A stretch of 64,000 nt of DNA from positions 65,016,808 through 65,080,807 of the forward strand of contig OX381719.1 in the NCBI GenBank assembly GCA_947462335.1, written 5' to 3'. The notes below the pieces were generated by a model that saw nothing but the letters and a program-made list of their open reading frames with translations, searched no databases and was not told the origin of the DNA. Both the position numbers and the translations under genes were made by a program. Source of the stretch: Harmothoe impar (Eukaryota; Annelida; Polychaeta; Phyllodocida; Polynoidae). Shown here piece by piece: positions 42,265 through 52,197 of this stretch (positions within the stretch are counted from its first letter, which is position 1; every line of letters begins with the position of its first letter).

Positions 42265-42755
42265 GGAGCGGCGAGTCTGACATTTTCAGCTGTCGCATGC
42301 TGACCTGCTGCTATCATAAGAGAAACAAAAGCCCTAATTACGCTTTTCAGCTGGATCCTTCCACCCCGCCAGACATGGATCCAGATGGGAAGGTGGTTTA
42401 AAATTAAATCTGTGTACCGACTGTCATACAATAGAGTAATTAGTTGAACGCGTGTTACCTGTATAAAGGATTAGCGGGTCATGGGCTCAGCGTGTGTATA
42501 GAAAAACAACTACAGGTAGCGTGAACAAAGCGACCCCCTCCCTTTCTGTCACTCTGTCTGTGACTAGAGGGTGCGCGTGTGGTAAGCAGCTTAAATCTAA
42601 AGAAAAACAAATCACCCTCTCCTGTCGTCAGCAGTCAGCCAGGAAAATGCGATTAGAGGGATGATGAGCCGCGTAGTAAGCCACTTAAGGCTGATCTAAA
42701 GACCTGCCGTGAGGGGGCAGCTGGCCGGTGGCTTGAAAAAAAGGGGGGAGTAAGG
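42265..42755. promoter_or_regulatory. Divergent intergenic control region
   Basis: The only long non-coding stretch inside the element, lying between the leftward and rightward genes with a TATA box pointing outward at each end. It contains a CTGGATCC...GGATCCAG inverted pair near 42,350-42,383 and two related phrases with GTAAGC(A/C)(G/C)CTTAA near 42,580 and 42,675. A replication origin or enhancer could also be here. Confidence 0.4.
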
Positions 42756-42763
42756 GTATATAA
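42756..42763 (+). promoter_or_regulatory. TATA box for the rightward gene
   Basis: GTATATAA followed by GGGGGAGT, about 115 bp before the ATG at 42,875. The inferred leader includes a CTA-repeat (42,805-42,845). Confidence 0.55.
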
Positions 42764-42805
42764 GGGGGAGTGAAACCGTATTCGGCATCGTCGTCATCGT
42801 TCACG

Positions 42806-42847
<42 letters not shown>

Positions 42848-42874
42848 GCACCGCGCCTCAATTTGCAGATCCCC

Positions 42875-43510
42875 ATGATGGAAAATTGCTACCGTGACAT
42901 GAAGCGGAATGACGAAGCGGCGCGCGAATGTGAAGCTGATGCTGTAGCCTCTGCTACTGCTGCTGCTAGTGCTGCTCAGCGTGCTACTGCTGCATTTACT
43001 GCGGCTGTTAGTGACGCTGGTTGTGATGACGTTGTTGTTGTTGCCGCTGCGGCTGTGACTGCTGCTGTTGCTGCCGCCGATGCAGCTACTCATGCCACCG
43101 ATGCCGACGCTGCTGCTGCTGATGCTGTTGCGGCTGCCGATGTCGCCGCTGATAACGCTGCTAGTGCCCGCTCTGCCGCCCTTGCTACTGTCGCTGCTGC
43201 TGTTGTTGCTAATGCTCACGCTACTGCTGCTACAGCTGCTGCTACTGCTGCTACCGCTGCTGCCGAGGCTGCTGCCGCTGCTGCCGATGCTGCTGCCGAT
43301 GCTGCCGATGCTGCTGATGCTGCTGATGTTAGCAGTCGCGTCGACAAAGAATCGTCATTTGTCACTCTTAAACCTCCAGTTGAACGCGCGACGAGTAGTA
43401 GGGCTACCAACGCGACGGCCGGATGGTGCAACTGGTGTCGTCGCTTCTGCTCGTGCGCTTGCTTTTCTTCCAGTCCTACCTGCTGCTGCTACGGTATGAT
43501 AGTGTTATAG
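42875..43510 (+). CDS. Alanine-rich protein with Cys-rich tail, only rightward gene
   Basis: 211 residues from ATG 42,875 (a second ATG follows). After a short charged start (MMENCYRDMKRNDEAARECE), about 125 residues are dominated by Ala with regularly spaced Asp (ADAADAADAADV-like), encoded by GCT/GCC/GAT repeats but with mixed synonymous codons. A Thr/Ser linker then leads to a tail with eight Cys in about 24 residues (WCNWCRRFCSCACF...CCCYG). The frame has stayed open through a repeat-prone stretch, and TATA spacing fits, arguing for a real gene. The shape suggests an extended helical rod plus a metal- or membrane-associated knob. No family recognised. Polyadenylation signal not clear (AATATAAT near 43,573). 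Confidence 0.6.
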   Translation: MMENCYRDMKRNDEAARECEADAVASATAAASAAQRATAAFTAAVSDAGCDDVVVVAAAAVTAAVAAADAATHATDADAAAADAVAAADVAADNAASARSAALATVAAAVVANAHATAATAAATAATAAAEAAAAAADAAADAADAADAADVSSRVDKESSFVTLKPPVERATSSRATNATAGWCNWCRRFCSCACFSSSPTCCCYGMIVL

Positions 43511-43597
43511 TGTTTGAATGAGAACGCGCGTAGTTACACATAGACGCTGTAACAGATGTGCTTTTTTTTGAAAATATAATTTTAACATAACATGGAA

Positions 43598-44018
43598 CTT
43601 GTTGTGTTTATTTTCTATATATAAGTTGTTTGTTTACAAACAGTCACCTGTCACGTGGTGTTGTTTACAAACAAGAGAGCCACGTGGTGTTGTTTACAAA
43701 CAAAACCCTAAGTAGGTCACGTTACCCTAGTTACCAGAATGCCGGCTTCTGATTGGCTGAGCCTAAGTAGGTCACGTGACGTAAGCAGGTCACGTTACCA
43801 TGGTTACCAGAATGCCGGCCTCTGATTGGCTGAGAGCTTCTAAGTAGGTCAGTAGGTCACCCAGAATGCTGGCTTCTGATTGGCTGAGAGCCCTAAGTAG
43901 GTCACGTTACCATGGCAACGGGTCACGTGACCAAATGGCGGCCTCTGATTGGCTGCATATCGATTGAGTAATAAACAGTAGTTAACTATAGTCCCGTTCC
44001 GATACATACTATACTACT
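43598..44018 (-). repeat. Polinton right TIR (421 bp)
   Basis: Partner of the left TIR. Near the tip, in order: GTTACCATGGCAAC (43,906-43,919), GTCACGTGAC (43,922-43,931), AAATGGCGGCC (43,933-43,943) and CTGATTGGCTG (43,945-43,955). CpG-containing positions are better kept here than in the left TIR. Confidence 0.95.
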
Positions 44019-44024
44019 GACCCA
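44019..44024. other. Target-site duplication, right (GACCCA)
   Basis: Matches 33,712-33,717. Followed by AAGCATATCAG, the continuation of Q3. Confidence 0.9.
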
Positions 44025-44420
44025 AAGCATATCAGTATGTGGCCCTGTCTGATTAAACCCTTTGACAAATGACCTTTCCTTCTATATGTTCAGACTTAGA
44101 ATGGCAGTCAGCAGGAGGGTCATCAGAGTGGGTGGTGCAATGAATGGGGGAGGTAAGGGCTGTCCATGAGAGCACTAGTTGGTATGTTCAGGGGCTGCCA
44201 CTATACAATTTATCTAGAAGTTCACTCTGTTGACCCAGCTATACTGGGAATTATGCATTAGGTAGCTGATGCTTCTCCTGTGTTAGTTTCCAGATTGGCA
44301 ACATCTAAAAGGAGAGTAAGGCTATTTAGATGCCACTATTATTAGTACTATATTGGCATGGTGCCTGCTGTAATACATACTTACAAAGGACGTGGTGACA
44401 CCATGTACAACTAGTGACAA
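44025..44420 (+). repeat. Q3/R3 continuation to the right of the Polinton
   Basis: Resumes exactly where Q3 broke off (AAGCATATCAGTATGTGG...) and follows Q1/R1 to CTAGTGACAA. Confidence 0.85.
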
Positions 44421-45548
44421 CAAGAATTGCGGTTGTTGCTGCGTAAAAAAATGCCTCAGCCAATTCTTGCAATTCGAAGAAACATAATGTCTACATGGTT
44501 GGTATGTTTGAAGGGAACACATTCAAGACACCAAATAAGCAGGGCCGGGAAGGGGTTATCGGGGGAAAGGATGATATTACTTCAAATATTGCATTTCCTA
44601 TGAATTCCTTGGGTCCATGTTAGGGGGTAAGGAAATGTTTGTTGCAAGGCAGATAAACAATAAGAATAGATGTTGCTAGCCAAACAGCTGTATTAGCAAA
44701 AAACTAATAGAACCATTGAATTCCTTGGGTCCATATTAGGGGGGGTTGGTTTGATTATAATCAACGTTGGGACCATGGAAATGTGCGTTGCTAGGCAGAT
44801 AAACAGTTAGAAAAGCAGTTGCTAGGCAACCAGCTGTATTAGCAACAAACCAATAGAACCATGGAATTCCTTGGGTCCATATGAGGGGGGTAGGTATGAT
44901 TATAATCAACCTTAGGACCATGGAAATGTGTGTTGCTAGGCAGATAAACAATTAGAATAGCCGTTGCAAGGCAACCAGCTGTATAAGCAACAAAACAATA
45001 GAACCATTGAATTCCTTGGGTCCATATTAGGGGGGGGTAGGTATGATTATAATCAACCTTAGGACCATGGAAATGTGTGTTGCTAGGCAGATAAAGAATT
45101 AGAATAGCCGTTGCTAGGCAACCAGCTGTATTAGCAACAAACCAATAGAACCATGGAATTCCTTGGGTCCATATTAGGGGGGATATGTTTGATTATAATT
45201 AACCTTAGGACCATGGAAATGTGTGTTGCTAGGCAGATAAACAATAAGAATAGCCGTTGCTAGGCAACCAGCTGTATAAGCAACAAACCGATAGAGCCAT
45301 TGAATTCCTTGGGTCCATATTAGGGGGGGTAGGTAAAATTATGATCAACATCAGAAACTATAAAAGGTTGATTTATATTATTGTTATCAGATAGCATAAA
45401 TTTGTGTTGTGACTCCTCAATCCAAGATGGCGGCACAATCCAAGATGGCGGCGCCCGTTCTGACTTCTGGTGAAGTGCAAACATCATATACCTCATTCTG
45501 ATGGTGCCTGGTGGCACCACCAGGTGGCTACGCCACCACTTCGGCATA
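44421..45548 (+). mobile_element. Insertion in R3 carrying 146-bp array B
   Basis: R1 runs straight through GTGACAAAAAGTCACAC (about 21,228), whereas R3 has ~1.13 kb between GTGACAA and AAAGTCACAC. The insert begins with a small inverted pair (CAAGAATTG...CAATTCTTG), holds the array, then two ATCCAAGATGGCGGC copies (~45,421-45,455), and ends with a hairpin-rich GGTGGCACCACCAGGTGGC stretch. No protein coded. The end structure does not fit a standard TIR element clearly. Confidence 0.65.
44585..45345 (+). repeat. 146-bp tandem array B, about 5 copies
   Basis: GTTGCTAGGCAAC or a close variant recurs at 44,672, 44,818, 44,963, 45,110 and 45,256 (periods 145-147). Other fixed blocks are AATTCCTTGGGTCCATATTAG, a G-run then TAGGTATGATTATAATCAAC, and GACCATGGAAATGTG. 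It is the inverted relative of array A (29,530-30,345). Confidence 0.9.
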
Positions 45549-47105
45549 AAAAAGTCACACATGTCAAGAGACCAAAAGGAACAATGAGGTTAAATGTTAT
45601 GCAAAGAAGGTGCAGATTTCAACAACTGTTATTTCTTTCAAGGAATTTATTTCAGGGAAAACAGCTAAGATGCACTTGCTGAACTGGCGTGTTTTACAGA
45701 TGCAGTATATCTGAGGTTGCAGGACATCTTCACTACCACATTGGCAGCAGCTCACAGCTAGCTGGATGTGTTTTATAAAGACTTGTTACCACGTCGTACC
45801 TGTGAAGTTGGACAAATACATTGAGACAGAGATTGATTTGTGGTTATTTCAGCATTTTAGGCTCCTTTCTTGTGAACTGGTGTATAGTTTAAGTGTTATT
45901 CTTTCCAAAAGACTCACATTAGACGTCGTAGTCTACATGAATAACCTCAAATTTCAGTCTGTCACAGGGTATGTGTCCGACTCATGGTGAATCTACCTTA
46001 TATTGAGAAGCTTTCTCGAAAGGCTCTCACTTTGTAAATGTCTATCATCCTTTTACTCCAACCCATTCCTTGGAATTTCATGGCAATGTTTGTTTGTGTC
46101 TCATTCTCAAGTCAGAACCATCATTTTGTGATTACTACCAATGATGAATTTAAGCAACATTTCTGTAGCATTGTTTTTCTGTTACAGAGCAGAACGATTC
46201 TTATAAGATCCGTTACCTGAAGTCTGGATTCTGAGTTACTAGACCGCAGGTCATTTGATCAACAGAAAAAGTGATGAATAATGAATAATTACTGCTAGCA
46301 TCACTAGCATTTTCAGGATCTCCGGTTGCCCGCTTACTCTTTTACGTTCTCAACCCCTCCCAGCAGCAGTGATCCTGTTCCTGCAATTGATACTAAGTGA
46401 ATTACCTTGAATTACCTGACTCAATACCTTTCAGCGTGTTTAAAGGTCACCACAGAATCTTATTATCTTGGTTAACACAACTTAGCACTTGTAGTCAGCT
46501 GAAAAAAAATTGCTCAAGGTCAGTGGACAAGTTCAGCTGGAGATTTCTCGAAGTCAATCCCCATAGGCTGCTACATACTAGATGTGGTTTGACGCTTAGC
46601 TTTTAATATTGAGTTGCATATGGTGTAATAGCTATTGTTGTACCGCCTATAATGTAAACCTGTTGGTGTTACCAATGTGTGAGAATTGTACATGTTCTTA
46701 AACATCCTAAAACTAAATTCAAACAAGTTACTTCATGCCAAGCTATCCCTTCAAAGGTCTCAGTTTCTCTCAGTGTGGAGGAGATGTGATAATTTAGAGT
46801 GTTTCGATGCAATTTGTACTTTACTCACACACCTACATCATTCCGTGGTAAAAATAAAGGATCTAGCATAGAAATAAGATTTGATTTGTTAAGCCTGATA
46901 ACAAATATCTGTGGCCATAGTTTTCATAATTATTTTAATCAATAGCCCCTTCCATATTTTATTAGATGTTTGTCATCATCCACATTCTGACTCACTGTGC
47001 TTGCTGCAAGCTTTGCCTGGGGGATGATTGCAGTAAAGTATTTGACTTTGAGAATCTGACAAAATTTGGTCAGGCATTTCTCAAAAATGTTGGATGTGTG
47101 CAACC
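45549..47105 (+). repeat. Duplicated segment R3, part 1
   Basis: Aligns with R1 (21,232-22,780) with few changes plus a small ~20-bp insertion near 46,676-46,695 and a deletion near 46,785. The short ORFs shared with R1 are not preserved consistently and look noncoding. Confidence 0.85.
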
Positions 47106-47110
47106 CTAGG
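47106..47110. other. Foldback target duplication, left (CTAGG)
   Basis: Repeated at 49,544-49,548. R1 holds it once (CCTAGGTGAAAG near 22,780). Confidence 0.85.
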
Positions 47111-49543
47111 TACAGAAGCCCAGAAGGGTCAAAAATTTTTTTTTTATTTTCAAACAAGAAAAGTTTTTTTTCCGTTTGTTTGTAAAAGTTTTTTTTTTTC
47201 ACTTTTGTAAAAGTTTTTTTTTTTTTCACTTTTGTAAAAGTTTTTTTTCACTTTTGTGAAATTTTTTTTTTTCAATTTTGCAAAAGTTTTTTTTTTTCAC
47301 TTTTGCAAAAAGTTTTTTTTCAATTTCGTAAACTTTTTTTTAAATTTTTGAAAAAAGTTTTTTTTTCCTTTCCTTAGATTTTTTTTTTTTTTTTTTTTTT
47401 GAAATTTTTTCTTTCATTAGTGGGAAAATGGCCGGTTTGGCGAGAAAAATGGTCAAAAACGGGAAAATGTCCATTCTAGGGAAAATGGCCGATTTGCCGA
47501 GAAAATGGGTCAAATTTGTAAAAATGATGATTTTCAGGAAAATGGCCAATTTGGGGAGAAAATGGGTCAAATTCTGAAAAATGTCGATTTTCAGGAAAAT
47601 GGCTGATTTGGCGAGAAAATGGGTCAAAAATGAGAAAAAATGATGATTTTCACGGAAATGGCCGATTTGGCGAGAAACTGGGTCAAATTCGTAAAATGAT
47701 GATTTTCACGGAAATGGCCGATTTGGCGAGAAACTGGGTCAAATTCGTAAAAATGATGATTTTCAGGGAAATGGCCGATTTGGCGAGAAAATGGGTCAAA
47801 TTCGGAAAAATGTCGATTGTAAGGAATATGGCCGATTTGGCGAGAAAATGGGTCAAAAATGGAAAAAATGACAATTTTCACGGAAAGGGGCGATTTGGCG
47901 AGAAACAGGGTCAAATTCGGAAATATGTCGATTTTCAGGAAAATGGCTGATTTGGCGAGAAAAAGGGTCAAAAATGGAAAAAATGATGATTTTCACGGAA
48001 ATGGCCGATTTGGCGAGAAACTTGGTCAAATTTGTAAAAATGATGATTTTCAGGAAAATGGCCGACTTGGCGAGAAAATGGGTCAAATTCGGAAAAATGT
48101 CGATTTTAAGGAATAAGGCCGATTTGGCGAGAAAATGGGTCAAAATCGGAAAAATGATGATTTTCAGAAAAATGGCCGATTTTGACCAATCTTCTCATCA
48201 AATCAGCCATTTCCTTTACAATCAACAATTTTTGCGATTTTGACCCATTTTTTCGCCAGATCTGCCATTTTCACTACAATCGACATTTTTCCAAATTTGA
48301 CCCATTTTCTCGCCAAATCGGCGAATTTCCTGAAAATCATCATTTTTCTAAATTTGACCCAGTTTCTCGCCAAATCGGCCATTTCCGTGAAAATCATCAT
48401 TCTTTCCATGTTTGACCCATTTTCTTGCCAAATCGGCCATATTCCTTAAAATTGACATTTTTCCGAATTTGACCCATTTTCTCGCCAAATCGGCCATTTT
48501 CCTGAAAATCATAATTTTTTTCTGTATTTGACCCATTTTGTCGCCAAATCGGCCATTTTCCCTAAAATTGACATTTTTCTAAATTTGACCCAGTTTCTCG
48601 CCAAATCGGCCATTTCCTGGAAAATCATCATTTTTTCCCTGTTTGACCCATTTTCTTGCCAAATCGGCCATAGTCCTTATAATCAACATTTTTCCGAATT
48701 TGACCCATTTTCTCGCCAAATCGGCCATTTTCCTGAAAATCATAATTTTTTTCTGTATTTGACCCATTTTCTCACCAAATCGGCCATTTTCCCTAAAATT
48801 GACATTTTTCCGAATTCGACCCATTTTCTCGCCAAATCGGCCATTTCCCTGAAAATCATCATTTTTACGAATTTGACCCATTTTCTCACCAAATCGGCTA
48901 TTTTCCCTGAAATCAACATTTTTCAGAATTTGACCCATTTTCTCGCCAAATCGGCCATTTTCCCTAAATTTGAAATTTTTCCGAATTTGACCCATTTTCT
49001 CGCCAAATCGGCCATTTCCTTGAAAATCATCATTTTTACGAATTTGACCCATTTTCTCACCAAATCGGCTATTTTCCCTGAAATCGACATTTTTCAGAAT
49101 TTGATCCATTTTCTCGCCAAATCGGCCATATTTCTTAAAATCGACATTTTTCCAAATTTGACCCAATTTCTCCCCGAATTGGCCATTTTCCTGAAAATCA
49201 TCATTTTTACGTATTTGACCCATTTTCTCAGCAAATCGGCCATTTTCCCTAAAATGGACATTTTCCCGTTACACCAATTTTCTCGCCAAATCGGCCATTT
49301 TCCCACAAATGAAAAAAAACTTTAAAAAAAAAAAAAAAAAAAAAATTCTAAGGCTAGGAAAAAAAACAAACTTTTTTCTAAATTTAAAAAAAAGTTTACG
49401 AAATTGAGAAAAAAACTTTTGCAAAAGTGAAAAAAAAAACTTTTGCAAAAGTAAAAAAAAAAAAACTTTTACAAAAAAATGGAAAAAAAACTTTTCTTGT
49501 TTGAAAATAAAAAAAAAATTTCTGACCCTTCTGGGCTTCTGTA
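47111..49543. mobile_element. Foldback element with arms built of ~59-bp tandem repeats
   Basis: Ends are TACAGAAGCCCAGAAGGGTC and its exact complement (…GGGCTTCTGTA). Next inward on each side come T-rich (left) or A-rich (right) 20-25-bp subrepeats built around TTTTGTAAAAG, then ~59-60-bp repeats with GGCCGATTTGGCGAGAAA on the left arm and the complement TTTCTCGCCAAATCGGCC on the right. Orientation flips at about 48,183. The element is flanked by CTAGG on both sides, and R1 shows the empty site. This is the structure of foldback (FB/TU-type) transposons. It has no transposase. Confidence 0.9.
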
Positions 49544-49548
49544 CTAGG
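49544..49548. other. Foldback target duplication, right (CTAGG)
   Basis: Followed by TGAAAGAAACTAGTGCAATG, the continuation of R3 as seen in R1. Confidence 0.85.
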
Positions 49549-50752
49549 TGAAAGAAACTAGTGCAATGTACAAAAATTGTTTAATGTAATGCTGATCTTT
49601 GCCAAGAATGACAACTTGCTTCCATCTCTGAGTTTTTTCATTGTCCACCTAAAACACTCTGACACATCAGTACTTTTTACAGGCTATGCTTCCCGCAATT
49701 AATTAAGAAATTCAATTCAGAAAAATAGTGCCACCTTTTGGATGTGTCAAGTAGATAGTATCAGGTCAGACATTAAAGCTTACAATTGCTTCTACCTTTC
49801 ATAGCAGCGTATAACATTTACATGTACAGGCTAATGTACACTGGCTCAAAGCTCATGTGAAGCAGTTATCATTTTAATGAACCCCTTTGAACTGTCATGT
49901 CTGAGCCCCTACACTAAGTTTCTTTTCCTCTCTTAATATTTCTCATTAGTAATGACTTGGTGGAAGAATGACACTAAAATTGAGGTGGAATTATTTGGTA
50001 CAAAGGCTTACAACAGTTACAATGAAAATCTGATTGTTTGATGTAAATTACCCACCAGCAATTGCTAATGTTCTTTTCATCGAGAGGTTCTGCAGCTTTT
50101 AATTGTTTAAACAAATTAAATCTTTTCAAATGATGTCTCTTTTTCAATACTTGTCAGGTGATGCTTCTTTTCCAATACACCTAAATAATTCACGCTGTCT
50201 GGCTCATCTTATTCATGACAGATCTGGTATTAATTAAATAAGATTGATATTGATTGTATTGCTCAATAGCAGGCCCCTTTCCTAACTACCAACTAGTATT
50301 TGCCTGCACTTTGCTAAAACATATTAGGTGAACATGATGCTGCAGTATTTGAACTTAAGCAATCTACTTGCAGATGTTTTAATCCATCAAATGACATAGT
50401 GCTTATGCCAGATGACTAAAAGATTACCACCTTATGTGAGCCCAAAGGTATTATGGGATGGATAAGTTACGCCCAAGGGACACTTTGCCACCTCTACGGA
50501 CATAAACCTAGCATAGACCCAAGTACTATGACAGGAGGGCGATGATAGAGCATTAATATTTCTAGTAAGCCCTGGAAGAGAAATGCACAAAGTTTTTTGA
50601 AATTGGATAATGTTAAAGGACAAAGTGATCTGTCTCAGCAACTGACGCATATAAATGGGTACCTGAGGTATGGTCCTGGTCATGCCTGCTTGTCAGAACT
50701 GTGGGTTCATGGATAACCATGAAGGAGATAACATATCAGAGTAGAGTGTGGA
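49549..50752 (+). repeat. Duplicated segment R3, part 2
   Basis: Aligns with R1 22,790-24,110, with some internal deletions (for example near 50,440 relative to 23,700-23,800). Confidence 0.8.
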
Positions 50753-51255
50753 CATTTGTTGGAGAAGAGAGAACTTGTGTGGTGAAAGAAGGCAGTAGGA
50801 TGTGAGATGACAGACAAAACCACAAGGCGAAGGGAAAGACAGAGAGAGGAAGGACCCTTCCATTTGGAGGGGGGGTGGTGGTCTTTGGAATAATCTGGAT
50901 ATCAATAAGGTGCAAAAATAAAGCCTTATTAAGATTTGAAAATACCTGTTAACATGAGTTACAGTTTAACTATAGCCTCTGTCTTCTTCTATTTGGCAAG
51001 AAACACACTTTGTCATAATGTACATTTAAGAGGACCGTGTATATAAGTTTATACAGAACTACTAAGAGAATGAGGGCCTGTATGGGTATATCATAATTAG
51101 CTTTATTCTCATCTGTGCTACATATCTTATGCTGATCAACACAGGAACATAACCTCAAATTCAAAATACACATGTAATGTGTCATAGTAAAAAAGCAGCT
51201 GCGGCCTTACCTAAAACCTCTCATACATATTACTTCCACAAACTATCATCCTAGT
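50753..51255. other. ~500-bp insertion in R3 of unknown nature
   Basis: R1 passes directly from GAGTGTGGA to CTGTCATGG (24,104-24,117). R3 has ~500 extra bases here. No TIR, poly(A) tail or ORF is evident, so it may instead be a deletion in R1. Confidence 0.45.
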
Positions 51256-51312
51256 CTGTCATGGTTTTGTACTTTCAACTCTCTGATGAATCTGTTATCA
51301 TTAAGAAATAAA
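51256..51312 (+). repeat. Duplicated segment R3, end
   Basis: CTGTCATGGTTTTGTACTTTC through ATCATTAAGAAATAAAAA, matching the end of R1 (24,112-24,168), after which the two copies diverge. Confidence 0.8.
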
Positions 51313-51563
51313 AAGCTGGTTTACATTCATGTAAGGACAGATTTATCTGCGAAAAAAACCACAGCAACCTGGATATTTATAGATTATAGATAGGTCTTTT
51401 ACTCTCAAGGCCTCACTCAGTTACCTCCCCATGTCCCACCACAGCCATATACATTATAGATTGGTATACATATATCTGTCACACACCAAGTCTCACTGCA
51501 GTGACCCCCAAAGTCCCTACACTGCCATCCATTTGTACCCACTACACCCCAAGTCCCTAAGGC

Positions 51564-51842
51564 CTATAGACCAATGCTGCAATAAAGGGTGACTTTTCAA
51601 AAAAGCTGTTGATTAAGTTTTTTGAACATTTCTTGAGTTTGACAGACAAAAACATGAATATAACCTCAAAAACCTGCATTCTCATATATATTATTAGAAG
51701 GATAATCGTCCTGGGAACCCTGTGATATGAAATGTTCGCAAACATATCCACTACAGACAATACTGTGAGCATTCTGCTAAAACCAAAGTAAACACAACGT
51801 TATTATGAAAAAGTCACCCTTTCTTGCTGCATTTGTCTATAG
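51564..51842. mobile_element. 279-bp MITE with ~36-bp TIRs starting CTATAGAC
   Basis: Left end CTATAGACCAATGC then AAAGGGTGACTTTT; right end is its complement (AAAAGTCACCCTTT...GCATTTGTCTATAG) with a few mismatches. A truncated relative of the right half lies at 54,887-54,985. Noncoding. Confidence 0.75.
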
Positions 51843-52080
51843 ACTCCCAGTGCACAGAAAACGACGTTCACCCTGCGCCGCCATGAGTCACATTCCTCAA
51901 CTCTCCGACCCCTGAATCTGACACCACAAAACCCTACATGGAGGAATGCAAGCCTCCTAGGGAGGATGGAAATCTGCCATGTAGGAGAAGTTGGTAAGGG
52001 GAGAAGTTCTCCCTGAACCTGAGTGAGCTGCTCTAAACTGTGGGAAAAGTCTGTGTGCAGAGTACATGCTTATCAGGCTA
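51843..52080. other. Noncoding interval
   Basis: Nothing recognised. Confidence 0.4.
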
Positions 52081-52197
52081 AAAGACCAATGAGTTGCTTT
52101 TGTTGCTATACTGTAATTGCAGACATTTTAGCATTTATAAATGTCTGTGAATTTGATAGTAATTCGCTGATTTCCAAGATTTGGCTCTTTATTTCAG
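52081..52197 (+). repeat. 117-bp direct repeat, copy 1
   Basis: Nearly identical to 52,459-52,575 (CAATGAGTTGCTT through GATTTGGCTCTTTATTTCA), with only two or three differences, although the surrounding sequence does not align. No ORF is conserved across it. Confidence 0.85.

Larger units (their letters stand above)
33718..44018. mobile_element. Polinton/Maverick (adintovirus-like) element, 10.3 kb, no PolB
   Basis: Bounded by long TIRs whose ends read AGTAGTATAG...CTATACTACT and flanked by GACCCA on both sides (33,712-33,717 and 44,019-44,024). AGT-type ends and 6-bp duplications are known Polinton traits. It encodes an integrase, a packaging ATPase, an adenain-like protease, major capsid, penton-like and pVI-like proteins, plus lineage proteins. 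No DNA polymerase B frame exists on either strand. At 10.3 kb it is shorter than the usual 15-20 kb. Base composition is visibly richer in G+C than the surroundings. Several genes are broken, so this copy is probably not autonomous. Confidence 0.93.

Noticed and set aside
42836..43219. Ser-rich minus ORF and Leu-rich plus ORFs over the Ala-rich gene
   Set aside because: Alternative readings of the GCT/GCC repeats. Only the Ala frame has an ATG with suitable TATA spacing and a non-repeat tail.
41000..43600. DNA polymerase B gene inside the Polinton
   Set aside because: No frame long enough and none of the PolB-type motifs seen on either strand.
47624..49325. CRISPR-like regular array or repeat protein in 47-49 kb
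   Set aside because: There are no unique spacers. Units are contiguous tandem repeats that invert at the centre, in an animal-type genome. Foldback transposon explains all of it.
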